Positions 26,189 through 33,879 of a stretch of DNA of 64,000 nt are shown one piece after another. Numbering within the stretch: the stretch's first letter is position 1; each line of letters begins with the position of its first letter. The stretch covers positions 4,296,001 to 4,360,000 of the forward strand of contig NZ_CP011270.1 of NCBI RefSeq assembly GCF_001610835.1, written 5' to 3'. The stretch comes from Planctomyces sp. SH-PL14 (lineage in GTDB: Bacteria > Planctomycetota > Planctomycetia > Planctomycetales > Planctomycetaceae). The translations under genes were made by a program, and so were the position numbers. The notes below the pieces were generated by a model. That model worked only from the letters and a program-made list of their open reading frames with translations. It did no database searches and had not been told where the DNA came from.

Positions 26189-26191
26189 AGT

Positions 26192-26554
26192 ATGTCCCAC
26201 ATCGTCCATATCCAAACGGAAGTCCGCGATCCAGTCGCAATCTCCAGTGCTTGCACTCGGCTCTCGCTCCCTCAGCCAGTTCAAGGCGAGCATCAGCTTT
26301 TCACGAAGCGGGTCACGGGGTTGGGCGTTCGGCTCCCGCAATGGCAGTTTCCAGTCGTGTGTCAGATCGAGACAGGCCAAGTCCAGTACGACAACTACGA
26401 GGGTCGATGGGGAGATCCCACCCAACTCGATCGCTTCCTGCAGGGGTACGCCGTCGAAGCGGCCAAGCAGGAGGCCCGCCGGCAGGGGTACAGCGTCACC
26501 GAGCAGCCCCTCGCAGACGGCTCGGTTCGGCTCACCGTCCAGGTCGGAGGCTGA
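26192..26554 (+). CDS. Ycf35-like protein (DUF1257)
   Basis: A 120-residue protein starting MSHIVHIQTEVRDPVAISSA. The pattern S-H-I-V-x-I-x-T-x-x-x-D, V-C-Q-I-E-T-G-Q-V-Q-Y-D-N-Y-E-G-R-W-G-D and L-D-R-F-L-Q-G-Y-A-V-E is that of DUF1257, the family of plastid/cyanobacterial Ycf35. Molecular function is unknown. In this window it is the first of three genes (DUF1257, DUF2997, Ycf46-like ATPase) that keep company in other genomes, which suggests a shared complex. The preceding gene ends three bases before the start. Confidence 0.85.
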   Translation: MSHIVHIQTEVRDPVAISSACTRLSLPQPVQGEHQLFTKRVTGLGVRLPQWQFPVVCQIETGQVQYDNYEGRWGDPTQLDRFLQGYAVEAAKQEARRQGYSVTEQPLADGSVRLTVQVGG

Positions 26555-26562
26555 GCCACTCT

Positions 26563-26754
26563 ATGAAGACGATCGAAATCACTGTCACTCCCAACGGTCA
26601 GACCAAGGTCGAGACCAAAGGCTTCGAAGGAACCTCCTGCCGCCAGGCGAGCGCGTTCCTGGAGCAAGCCCTCGGCCCAAGAACGCATGAGCAGCTGAAG
26701 TCGGACTTCTATGCCGCGCAGCCTGAGGAACAGCAGACCGCGACCTCGGTCTGA
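26563..26754 (+). CDS. DUF2997 protein
   Basis: A 63-residue protein starting MKTIEITVTPNGQTKVETKG with G-T-S-C-R-Q-A-S-A-F-L-E-Q-A-L-G, the complete DUF2997 pattern. It begins eight bases after the DUF1257 stop, so the pair is co-translated. These two short families occur side by side with Ycf46-like ATPases in cyanobacteria and in mobile regions of other bacteria. The conserved cysteine near residue 27 is present. No biochemical role is known to me. Confidence 0.85.
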   Translation: MKTIEITVTPNGQTKVETKGFEGTSCRQASAFLEQALGPRTHEQLKSDFYAAQPEEQQTATSV

Positions 26755-26858
26755 GGTCCCATTCCGCATCCTTCTCTCCGCTCTCTGCCTTCTCGTGGTG
26801 GCTCACGTCGCGAGCCTCTCTCTAACACTCTTACTTTCCAATTTAAAGGAGCTTTGCC

Positions 26859-28319
26859 ATGACGCTCACCGAGCGTTTACGGGAGTCGGTCCGCGCCTGC
26901 TTCACCGGGCTGTGGATCGAATCCCACGAACATCACGACGCGCTGCTGGAGATCCAGCAGCTCTGCAGCCAGGAAGGCTGGCAACTTGCCACCTGGGACA
27001 TCGATCAGGGGCTTGTCGGTCCTGGCGCCGTAGCGGATTCGGCGACGGATCCGCTCTCGGCGATCCGGGCTCTCAGCCCCCTCGCCCAACCGGAGGGCAC
27101 GACGCTCCTCGTTCTGCAGAACTTCCACCGGTTCCTGCAGTCGGCGGAGGTCGTCCAGACGCTTTCCCGGCAGATCCTGGCCGGGAAACAGAACCGGACG
27201 TTCGTCGTCGTCTTGGCGCCGGTCGTCACGATCCCTGTCGAACTTGAAAAGCTGTTCCTCGTCCTGGAGCACGAGCTCCCGGGACGGGATCAGCTGGCCG
27301 AGATTGCTCGCGGGATCGGAACGGAGGAGGGCGATCTTCCGTCGGGCGGCGAGTTGGACACTCTCCTCGACGCCGCTTCGGGCCTCACCCGGTACGAAGC
27401 GGAAGGGGCCTTCAGCCTCTCCCTCGTCCGGCAGGGCCGGATTACCCCCGACACGGTCTGGGAGCTGAAGACGCAGGCTCTCCGAAAGAGCGGCCTGATG
27501 TCCCTCTACCGCGGCGAAGAGTCCTTCGACAGCCTGGGTGGGCTCGCCGCCCTCAAGGCCTTTTGTCGGCGATCCCTGCTCCATCCCCGCGCACAAACGA
27601 AGCCGAAAGGTGTGCTCCTGCTGGGAGTGCCGGGGACCGGCAAGAGTGCATTTGCCAAAGCCCTGGGGAAGGAGACAGGACGTCCGACCCTCTGTCTCGA
27701 CATCGGGGCCCTGATGGGCTCCCTCGTCGGGCAGACCGAGCAGAACATCCGGCAGGCGCTCCGCATCGCCGATGCGATGACGCCCTGTGTCCTGTTCATT
27801 GACGAAGTGGAGAAGGCCCTCAGCGGTGTCTCGGGAACAGGTGACTCGGGAGTCTCCTCCCGGCTCTTCGGATCTCTCCTGACCTGGATGAACGACCACA
27901 CGTCCGACGTTTACCTCGTCGCCACCTGCAATGACATCTCCCGCCTTCCCCCGGAGTTCTCTCGGGCAGAACGGTTCGACGGGATCTTCTTCTTGAACCT
28001 GCCCGGCCGGGGCGAGCGGGAAGCGATCTGGCGGCTCTACATCGAGCAGTTCGGGCTCGATCCCGATCAGAGGCCGGCAGACGAGCAATGGACGGGAGCA
28101 GAGATCCGGGCCTGCTGCCGCTTGGCGGCGCTCCTCGATCTGCCGCTCGTTCAGGCGGCTCAGAACGTCGTGCCGGTCGCCGTGACCGCCGCCGACTCGG
28201 TCGATCGGCTGCGGAACTGGGCCAGCGGACGGTGTCTTTCGGCAGACCAGCCGGGAATCTACACCGCTGGTGCCAGTCCCAAGACGTCCCGGCGGAAGAT
28301 CGCCCCCTCGACCAACTGA
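26859..28319 (+). CDS. Ycf46-like AAA ATPase
   Basis: A 486-residue AAA protein. The N-terminal 210 residues resemble the degenerate AAA-like domain of Ycf46. The active domain has the Walker A G-V-P-G-T-G-K-S at residues 256-263, Walker B V-L-F-I-D-E-V-E-K with D315/E316, sensor A-T-C-N and the arginine-finger region S-R-A-E-R-F-D. A helical lid follows (W-T-G-A-E-I-R-A-C-C-R-L-A). AAAGGAG lies eight bases before the ATG. Ycf46 in cyanobacteria is linked to photosynthesis or inorganic carbon regulation, which cannot be the role here, so a chaperone-like or remodelling function on the element's own partners is more likely. Confidence 0.9.
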   Translation: MTLTERLRESVRACFTGLWIESHEHHDALLEIQQLCSQEGWQLATWDIDQGLVGPGAVADSATDPLSAIRALSPLAQPEGTTLLVLQNFHRFLQSAEVVQTLSRQILAGKQNRTFVVVLAPVVTIPVELEKLFLVLEHELPGRDQLAEIARGIGTEEGDLPSGGELDTLLDAASGLTRYEAEGAFSLSLVRQGRITPDTVWELKTQALRKSGLMSLYRGEESFDSLGGLAALKAFCRRSLLHPRAQTKPKGVLLLGVPGTGKSAFAKALGKETGRPTLCLDIGALMGSLVGQTEQNIRQALRIADAMTPCVLFIDEVEKALSGVSGTGDSGVSSRLFGSLLTWMNDHTSDVYLVATCNDISRLPPEFSRAERFDGIFFLNLPGRGEREAIWRLYIEQFGLDPDQRPADEQWTGAEIRACCRLAALLDLPLVQAAQNVVPVAVTAADSVDRLRNWASGRCLSADQPGIYTAGASPKTSRRKIAPSTN

Positions 28320-28343
28320 GGAGGGGGCTCGCACTCGTGACTC

Positions 28344-28703
28344 TCAGCCGAGGATCTCGACCAACGTCAGAAAGGCTTCCCGGATCCGCTGGGAGGGGAC
28401 TTCGGCCCCTTGTGCGGCCTTATACAGCAGGAGCGCTGCATCGAGGCCGTGGGAGCTTTGCAGATCGGATGACGCGGAAGCCGACTTCGATTTGGCGGAC
28501 ACCTTGGCCCGCGTCCGGGCGGACTTTACCTTCGACTTGGCCTTGATCACCGACACCATCTGCGGGGAAACGGTAATTCCCTGCACGCGAAGCGCCGCCA
28601 CGATCTCCTTCGGCTTGGCCTCCGGGTTCTTCTCCAGGTATTCGCGAATCGCGGCGGACTTGTTGACGGACGTGCCTTCTGCCGTGGTGGCTTTCTTGGC
28701 CAT
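28344..28703 (-). CDS. Small basic DNA-binding-like protein
   Basis: A 119-residue protein (MAKKATTAEGTSVNKSAAIR). The N-terminal half (A-I-R-E-Y-L-E-K-N-P-E-A-K-P-K-E-I-V-A-A-L) looks like a helix-turn-helix, and the centre is Lys/Ser/Ala-rich like a histone tail (SKVKSARTRAKVSAKSKS). A last helix (R-I-R-E-A-F-L-T-L-V-E) may dimerise. I have seen this N-terminal pattern in several planctomycete proteins, with no assigned function. It is divergent from the element's right-hand genes and preceded by a promoter with palindromes, so it is a plausible repressor of the element. It is convergent with the ATPase gene. Confidence 0.75.
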   Translation of the reverse strand: MAKKATTAEGTSVNKSAAIREYLEKNPEAKPKEIVAALRVQGITVSPQMVSVIKAKSKVKSARTRAKVSAKSKSASASSDLQSSHGLDAALLLYKAAQGAEVPSQRIREAFLTLVEILG

Positions 28704-28729
28704 TAATGCTGCTTTCGTTGAGTGAGGAA

Positions 28730-28773
28730 GTCTTAGCCCTAAGACACCTTATAAGACGACCTCACCCTGTCAA
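28730..28773 (-). promoter_or_regulatory. Promoter and operator palindromes for the basic protein gene
   Basis: On the minus strand TTGACA (28773-28768) and TATAAG (28753-28748) form -35 and -10 boxes with a short 14-base spacer. The -10 lies in the 8-bp palindrome CTTATAAG (28748-28755). Just downstream, GTCTTAG-CC-CTAAGAC (28730-28745) is a perfect 7-bp dyad, probably overlapping the transcript start. The TAAGAC half-site recurs beside the -10. This placement suits autorepression. Confidence 0.55.
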
Positions 28774-28937
28774 TACGCTCGCATCAGCGTTCTGTTGCTT
28801 TGATGAGCTTTTCCGCGATTGGAGCAGCGGTCTCGGAATGATCGCTCTCCAGCGAACGGAGACCGCAGTCTCTCGTGCATTTTTCCCGGGAGCGGCTTGG
28901 CCGCTCCTTTCTCATTTCCCATAGGAGTTCCTTACGC

Positions 28938-29903
28938 ATGTCCACGACGACTCTCGAGGAGCCGGAGACGGCGACTCTTCAGGCGATCCAGGCCGCTCAG
29001 CGGCTTCGGACGACGATGGCCGCCACCCGAGTCAGTTTCACCTGGTTGGGAGTCCACAAGACCCTCAGTCCGGAACAGAAGGCTCAGGCCGCGGACCGCT
29101 TCGATGCCGAGGCGAAGTTCATCTCCGCCAGCAAGAAGCTGCTCGATACTCAGCATCCCCGGTTCCGGGCCGTTACGGCGGTCCGGGGCAAGATCCTCCA
29201 GCACTGGAAGGATCAGACACTTCCCTACCCCGAGCCAGGAGTGCGGCTCATCCAGCAGAAGGAGATTGACCGCTTCGACCGGACGCTGCAGGCGTACCAG
29301 CGGGAGCTGGCTCGGGCGGTTTCTGACCTCGACTCCACCTATGCCGAGCTGAGGGACGTGGCGCGGGAGCGGTTGGGACGGCTGTTCAATCCATCCGACT
29401 ATCCCATTTCGCTCCGGGATGAGTTTGCGGTGACGTGGGACTTCCCGGGTGTGGAACCGCCGAACTACCTCCAGCAGCTCAATCCGGCCCTCTACGAGCA
29501 GCAGTGCCAGCGGGTCCAGGCCCGCTTCGACGAAGCCGTTCAGCTGGCCGAGCAAGCGTTCCTGGAGGAACTGTCGAAGCTGGTCGAGCATCTCGCCGAG
29601 CGGCTCTCCGGGGCCGACGATGGAAAGCCCAAAGTCTTCCGGGACTCGGCCGTCGACAACCTCGGGGAGTTCTTCGATCGCTTCCGGCGGCTCAACGTCC
29701 GCTCGAACGAGCAGCTGGACGGGGTCGTCGAGCGGGCGCGGAACCTCGTCCAGGGCGTTCAGCCCCAGGAGCTGCGGGACAACGCCCAGCTGCGGGGCCG
29801 AATGGCCACCCAGCTCTCGAACGTCCAGGCCTCGCTCGATGGCCTGATGGTCGACCGGCCGCGGCGGTCGATCCTCCGGAGCCCCAGGTCGGAGACACCG
29901 TGA
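28938..29903 (+). CDS. Hypothetical helical protein of the mobile element
   Basis: A 321-residue protein (MSTTTLEEPETATLQAIQAA) that is predicted to be almost entirely helical. It contains a long coiled-coil-like centre (L-Q-A-Y-Q-R-E-L-A-R-A-V) and a C-terminal region ending R-R-S-I-L-R-S-P-R. No family is recognised; in length and pattern it faintly resembles DUF3150 phage proteins, but I am not confident. AGGAG lies 10 bases before the ATG. The stop overlaps the next gene (TGATG), so the two are translationally coupled and likely act together. Confidence 0.65.
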   Translation: MSTTTLEEPETATLQAIQAAQRLRTTMAATRVSFTWLGVHKTLSPEQKAQAADRFDAEAKFISASKKLLDTQHPRFRAVTAVRGKILQHWKDQTLPYPEPGVRLIQQKEIDRFDRTLQAYQRELARAVSDLDSTYAELRDVARERLGRLFNPSDYPISLRDEFAVTWDFPGVEPPNYLQQLNPALYEQQCQRVQARFDEAVQLAEQAFLEELSKLVEHLAERLSGADDGKPKVFRDSAVDNLGEFFDRFRRLNVRSNEQLDGVVERARNLVQGVQPQELRDNAQLRGRMATQLSNVQASLDGLMVDRPRRSILRSPRSETP

Positions 29904-30157
29904 TGGAGCTGGTCATCAGTCCTTCCGGCAAGATCACAACGATCTACAGCGAAGTCCTGAATCTGGCGGCCCTCGGCGCCCAGCGGATCGAACGGGCCAG
30001 CCATGTCGAACCGGATGCTTTTGGCCGCTGGTTCGCCCAGATCATCGATGGGCCGGTCTTCGGCCCGTTTGAGCGGCGATCCGAGGCGATCGCCGCCGAG
30101 CTCGCCTGGCTGACGGTCGCTCTGCGCCAGCCGACGACGCATGCCGGCGTCCACTGA
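29903..30157 (+). CDS. Small hypothetical protein coupled to the helical gene
   Basis: An 84-residue protein (MELVISPSGKITTIYSEVLN) whose ATG overlaps the stop of the preceding gene. It continues I-E-R-A-S-H-V-E-P and W-F-A-Q-I-I-D-G-P-V-F-G-P-F-E-R-R-S-E-A-I-A-A-E-L-A-W-L, which looks like a small alpha/beta domain. No known family. The tight overlap makes a shared function with the 321-residue protein likely. A terminator follows 30 bases downstream. Confidence 0.65.
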   Translation: MELVISPSGKITTIYSEVLNLAALGAQRIERASHVEPDAFGRWFAQIIDGPVFGPFERRSEAIAAELAWLTVALRQPTTHAGVH

Positions 30158-30184
30158 TCGCCGTAGTCGCTCAACAGTCCTTTT

Positions 30185-30214
30185 GTGGCCGTCCCATGTG
30201 GGGCGGCTTTTTTT
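30185..30214 (+). terminator. Rho-independent terminator
   Basis: GCCGTCCC and GGGGCGGC pair as 8 bp (one G-U) around a four-base loop at 30188-30207, followed by seven T (30208-30214). It ends the transcript of the coupled genes at 28938-30157. Confidence 0.88.
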
Positions 30215-30235
30215 ATGCCTTACGGAGAACACTGA

Positions 30236-30475
30236 ATGTCATTGCGCCTTAAGAGTGCCTTTGACGGTTTCGCCAGTCCCGCGAAGCAGGGGGGCCTCGC
30301 TCCCCTCTCACAAGCCGAGCTGTACCGGCAGGTCTCTCGGGCCACCGGGGACCCGGTCGCCGAGATTGAGCGGCGGGGGTTTGTCCCGCTGACGCCATTC
30401 CCGGTCGAGCGTGATCATGATGGAGTCGAGGTGGACTTGGACGGCTTCGAGTTGCAGTGGAGCCTGATGGCTTAG
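30236..30475 (+). CDS. Small hypothetical protein (79 aa)
   Basis: A 79-residue protein beginning MSLRLKSAFDGFASPAKQGG with GGAG eight bases upstream of the ATG. The sequence is mixed helix and loop: Y-R-Q-V-S-R-A-T-G-D, then P-F-P-V-E-R-D-H-D-G-V-E-V-D-L-D-G-F. No family is recognised. It is the last tightly packed gene of the element before a 240-base gap with GC-rich repeats and the single-pass membrane gene. It has its own start signals after the terminator at 30185. Confidence 0.6.
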   Translation: MSLRLKSAFDGFASPAKQGGLAPLSQAELYRQVSRATGDPVAEIERRGFVPLTPFPVERDHDGVEVDLDGFELQWSLMA

Positions 30476-30715
30476 CCGGGTGTCCTCCTACGAGTTTCTT
30501 GGTCGCGCCGCTCGGTGGGCTCGCTGACGCGCCCGTTTGTTGCACGTAACAACCGCGGCTCAAAGTCCAAAGCGGTTGTGGCCGGGCCTTCTGCGGGCCA
30601 TCCCGAAGCCGCTGCCTCAAGCGGCTTTGATCCAGGGGCTGGGGCGATGCTCTCGGGCCTCCCACTCAGGTTTGAGTTCGTTTTCCAATCCATTTCTCAA
30701 GAAAGGCTGGCTCCA

Positions 30716-31174
30716 ATGAATGAGCCCGTTTCCGCGTCTGCCCCCCATCCTTCTCGTGCTCGTGGCCTCGAAGGGGGGGTGATTCTGTTCGTGTTGCTCA
30801 TGGTGGCTCTGTCTAACTGGGCGCTGAGGTCGTCGATCAACCAATTGGCTCCCAAGCCGGTGCTCGAATTCGGCGGGGCCACGTGGACCCAGACCGGTGA
30901 CGTGGAGGAGATCGTGTTCGCGGCGCGGGTTAAGAACAACGGCGGAACGGGAGCCGTTACGGTGTATGCGAATCTTGAGACCGACAGCGGCAAGTGGGAA
31001 CAGCGGGAGACCGTTGTGATCCCCAAGTTCTACGGCGAAGACTTCCGGTTCGTGTTCCGGAGCTGGACGGGGACAAACCCGACCTACAGCCTGAGCCTGT
31101 CGGAGGACCATTGGTCGCATCACGGCCGTCGCGTCGCGGTCCCGCCGTATTCGGAGGGGTTTCTGCTGAGGTAG
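30716..31174 (+). CDS. Single-pass membrane protein with exported domain
   Basis: A 152-residue protein (MNEPVSASAPHPSRARGLEGG). A hydrophobic segment at about residues 20-40 (V-I-L-F-V-L-L-M-V-A-L-S-N-W-A-L) is followed by a beta-rich domain with V-L-E-F-G-G-A-T-W-T, G-T-G-A-V-T-V-Y-A-N-L and H-W-S-H-H-G-R-R-V-A-V. The architecture is a short cytoplasmic tail, one helix and an external Ig-like domain. AAAGG lies before the ATG. No family is recognised. It may belong to the mobile element or to the region after it. Confidence 0.65.
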   Translation: MNEPVSASAPHPSRARGLEGGVILFVLLMVALSNWALRSSINQLAPKPVLEFGGATWTQTGDVEEIVFAARVKNNGGTGAVTVYANLETDSGKWEQRETVVIPKFYGEDFRFVFRSWTGTNPTYSLSLSEDHWSHHGRRVAVPPYSEGFLLR

Positions 31175-31839
31175 ATCCCCGGCCGCGCCGGGAGTTGAGA
31201 GGGACCTTTCATCAGCGAGTTTGGGAAGGCTCCCGGGAGCGGTGACCTGCCGCTCCCGGGACATTCCTCGTTGTTATCTATCAGGAATCCGGCTGCGGAA
31301 TCCCATAAGGGAGCCGCGTCCGACGCAGGCCAGGATTGTTAGGCCACTGTTCCAAGCCGAGGCACGATCGAGAGTCCGTCCCTGTTGGTGCGAGCGGCCG
31401 AACGGGCACGATGATCGACGGCTCATGGCTTCACGATGGATGGCCGTCCTCAGGACGGGTAACATTTCGGGGAGCCTTCATCGAAGGTGAACTCGTTTCG
31501 TGTTTGCTCTGGAGCTTTTGACTGACTTCCGAGGTGGCCAAGCGTACCACCTCGTCAACTCGAAGACGCGCGAGCGTCAAGAACTGCATCCCGCAAATAC
31601 CGCCAACTGAGCCGCAAGGCTCTTTGCACATGACGCAGTACTTGGACCGCGCCCCCGCAAGGGGGCGTCGGCCATGTGCTGTTCATGTGCCCCTTGGCGG
31701 GGGTTGCGGGAGCGGCCGCGGTTCGGCGCTCCTGATTTTTTTCCCGCGGGGTCAATAATCGTGTCACAGTTCGGAAAGAGACCGGACCGCTTGTCCGGCA
31801 GCAGGGCCTTCCCCACGCCTCGTCCTGTGCGAGGCGCCG
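31175..31839. other. Gap with hairpins, no supported gene
   Basis: This 665-base stretch has no convincing gene. TCCCGGGAGCGG and CCGCTCCCGGGA at 31231-31261 form a 12-bp stem around seven bases, but no T-run follows. A G/C-rich inverted pair lies near 31649-31705 (CCGCCCCCGCAAGGGGGC, then CCCCTTGGCGGGGG). A short frame ending at 31521 has a MORN-like motif (GWPSSGRVTFRGAF) but is too short to claim. Confidence 0.5.
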
Positions 31840-32565
31840 ATGTCTGATATCCCCACTCAACTATATCTGCGGCTGCGCGGCGAGGTCATCGGCCCACTCT
31901 CGTCCACCGAGTTCGACGAGCTTCGGGCTTCTGGCGCGCTGCAGTATGCAGCCGAGGTCTCGAACGATCAGGCCACTTGGCGGCCTGTCAGCGGATCGAA
32001 GCCCCGGGCCCCCATTCATGACGTGCAGAAAGCCCCAGATGCGGGGTGTCCCCTGTGGTTTCATGCTCTGCTCGCCTTCTCAGGCTTCTTCCTGGGGACA
32101 ATCTTCACATTGGCGTTTGCCACGGCACTAGGTGCAATGACCGGGGCCGGGGAAGCGACAGGTGCCCCCGCCTCCACGAATGCGACCAGCGAGGCGACCT
32201 GGAACTACTGGAACCGGGCTGCCGAAGCGGTGGCGGCCGTCAACGCGAGTGGTCCCCTCGACGGCGGACTGGCGGAGGCGATGGCCGTTCAACTCGAAGG
32301 AATGTCGCAGACCAACGTCGATCCCGACGTGGTGCAGTGCGTCCAGAGCCTAATCACAGTGACCCGCCAAGTCATCGACCACACCCGTCAGAATTCCGTG
32401 GCCATCGACGGGACGCTAAGCCCGGGACGCACCAGTCAGCTCACTCCGACCTCCGGCGGACTGCCCGTGCAAGAAAACGTCAAAGCTCTCACGAATCAGA
32501 TCGAGCTGACTCGATCCACGCTGGCTCAACGCTACCGCCGCGTGTTTCCGTCAATCGCCTTTTGA
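31840..32565 (+). CDS. GYF_2-domain membrane protein 1
   Basis: A 241-residue protein. Residues 5-55 form a GYF_2 (DUF4339) domain: L-Y-L-R-L-R-G-E-V-I-G-P-L-S-S-T-E-F and T-W-R-P-V-S. One hydrophobic segment at about residues 73-100 (F-H-A-L-L-A-F-S-G-F-F-L-G-T-I-F) is followed by a helical domain with little recognised. It is the first of three consecutive genes whose products each begin with such a domain and continue into membrane segments. The gap to the next gene is 21 bases. GYF_2 domains occur widely in planctomycete and actinobacterial membrane proteins, with unknown binding partner. Confidence 0.8.
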   Translation: MSDIPTQLYLRLRGEVIGPLSSTEFDELRASGALQYAAEVSNDQATWRPVSGSKPRAPIHDVQKAPDAGCPLWFHALLAFSGFFLGTIFTLAFATALGAMTGAGEATGAPASTNATSEATWNYWNRAAEAVAAVNASGPLDGGLAEAMAVQLEGMSQTNVDPDVVQCVQSLITVTRQVIDHTRQNSVAIDGTLSPGRTSQLTPTSGGLPVQENVKALTNQIELTRSTLAQRYRRVFPSIAF

Positions 32566-32586
32566 TCATTTTCTCAGGGCCCTCCC

Positions 32587-33330
32587 ATGAATCCCGATGA
32601 ACTCCACCCGCAATGGTGGCTCGCCGTCGATGGCCGGCCGACCGGTCCTTACAGCAAAGCCTATGTACTTGCTTCACTGGTCGGAGGCACGGTCCGCACC
32701 GACCAGCGCGTCGCTTCCACGGCGGGCGGTGACTGGCGGCCCCTCGGCGCCTGGCCTGCGTTTCAGGACGCGGCCCGGAAGTACCCACCGCCCTTCTTGC
32801 CGGTGTCCATCTCACCGACGAAGCTCGACAGGATCCTCCAGTCGACCGTGGCCTGGTTCTTCCTGGTCGGAGACCCGCTTCTGCTGATCTGGAAGGGGGT
32901 CGTAGGCATGATGTATCCCTGGGCGTACCTCGAAGCGGCCCCGCAGCGAAGCTTCGAGATGACGGTCACGACGCTAATCGTATTCGCACATGTCGGTCTT
33001 TGTGCCGCCGGCTGGCTGGGAGGTCTCCGGCTCCTCCAGGGGTCTCGCGATGCTGTGTATTGGCTCTCGGCAGTCATCGGCCTGAGTTGGTTCCTCGCTA
33101 TAAGCACCACGTTGGTCGGGGAATTCTTAGCGGCGCTCTCAGACACCGCCATGAGGAATCCCGGTCAGGCGACATTCGAGGCCTCGGGATTGGGAATGAC
33201 CGTACTGGGCATCACTCTCTTGCTGGGACTGATCACAGTGACGGTGCACGTTGTCGGAGGGATCTGGCTCTGGACACGATGGACGCGGATCGCCGTTTCC
33301 CGTCGGGGATTCCAAGAGGAGGCGAGATAA
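32587..33330 (+). CDS. GYF_2-domain membrane protein 2
   Basis: A 247-residue protein. The N-terminal domain has W-W-L-A-V-D-G-R-P-T-G-P-Y-S-K-A-Y and D-W-R-P-L-G-A-W. Four hydrophobic segments lie at about residues 90-110, 127-147, 152-180 and 205-235. The last ends in a basic tail (R-W-T-R-I-A-V-S-R-R-G). It is the middle gene of the GYF_2 operon and ends three bases before the third gene. The single GYF_2 domain is predicted to be cytoplasmic if the following helices are inserted with an N-in topology, but that is inference. Confidence 0.8.
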   Translation: MNPDELHPQWWLAVDGRPTGPYSKAYVLASLVGGTVRTDQRVASTAGGDWRPLGAWPAFQDAARKYPPPFLPVSISPTKLDRILQSTVAWFFLVGDPLLLIWKGVVGMMYPWAYLEAAPQRSFEMTVTTLIVFAHVGLCAAGWLGGLRLLQGSRDAVYWLSAVIGLSWFLAISTTLVGEFLAALSDTAMRNPGQATFEASGLGMTVLGITLLLGLITVTVHVVGGIWLWTRWTRIAVSRRGFQEEAR

Positions 33331-33333
33331 GCG

Positions 33334-33879
33334 ATGCGGTACGAAGTCCTGATCGATGACAGCGTCAAGGGGCCCTACACATTGGACGAGTTGCAAGCCC
33401 AACTGACGAACGGGGTAATCTGGCCCAGCACTCCTGCTCGAGGCGTAGGCCAAAATGACTGGAGAGCGACTGCGGACGTTGTGGAACAACAGCGGAGGCT
33501 TCCGCTTCCTGGGGCCACCAGGGGGCATCGTTTTCCGCCACCGGTCCCGAACCATGACAGCCGGCCAACACAACTTGATTCGCGAGTCGCCCCTACGATC
33601 GCCGTGGAGTCCGTCATCGACAAGGTTTTCCGAGTCTGGGGATGGATCCTGGGGAGCTCGTTGCTTGTCGGATTGATCGCCGCAGGGGTCTACGTCTGGT
33701 ATTCTGCGAAAGATCCGGATGAGCAGCGTTTGCTGCAACGCCTGGGACGAAGCGTGCTGATCACACTGAACGCCGGCGTCTGGAAGCCCCTGGTCTTGAT
33801 TCCATTTGTGCTGATCGCCTTTTGGAAGTCTGTCGTGAAGCGAGCGAAGAAGATCTTAGGAACCGACCTCGACCGGTAA
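33334..33879 (+). CDS. GYF_2-domain membrane protein 3
   Basis: A 181-residue protein. The N-terminal domain starts M-R-Y-E-V-L-I-D-D-S-V-K-G-P-Y-T-L-D-E-L and ends D-W-R-A-T-A-D-V. A disordered linker (about residues 55-90) precedes two hydrophobic segments near residues 105-128 and 148-165, and a basic tail (K-S-V-V-K-R-A-K-K-I). It starts three bases after the second gene's stop, with GGAGG upstream, so it is co-translated. All three proteins keep the G-P-[LY]-[ST] core of GYF_2 while the membrane parts differ. This suggests one complex rather than three independent genes. Confidence 0.78.
   Translation: MRYEVLIDDSVKGPYTLDELQAQLTNGVIWPSTPARGVGQNDWRATADVVEQQRRLPLPGATRGHRFPPPVPNHDSRPTQLDSRVAPTIAVESVIDKVFRVWGWILGSSLLVGLIAAGVYVWYSAKDPDEQRLLQRLGRSVLITLNAGVWKPLVLIPFVLIAFWKSVVKRAKKILGTDLDR

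Noticed and set aside
31411-31521. MORN-like motif in a short frame
   Set aside because: Only one motif in fewer than 40 residues, no start signal. Possibly a remnant.
23276-31839. Search for att duplications flanking the recombinase element
   Set aside because: No convincing direct repeat was found by eye between the recombinase side and the end near 31.2-31.8 kb, so no right boundary is claimed.
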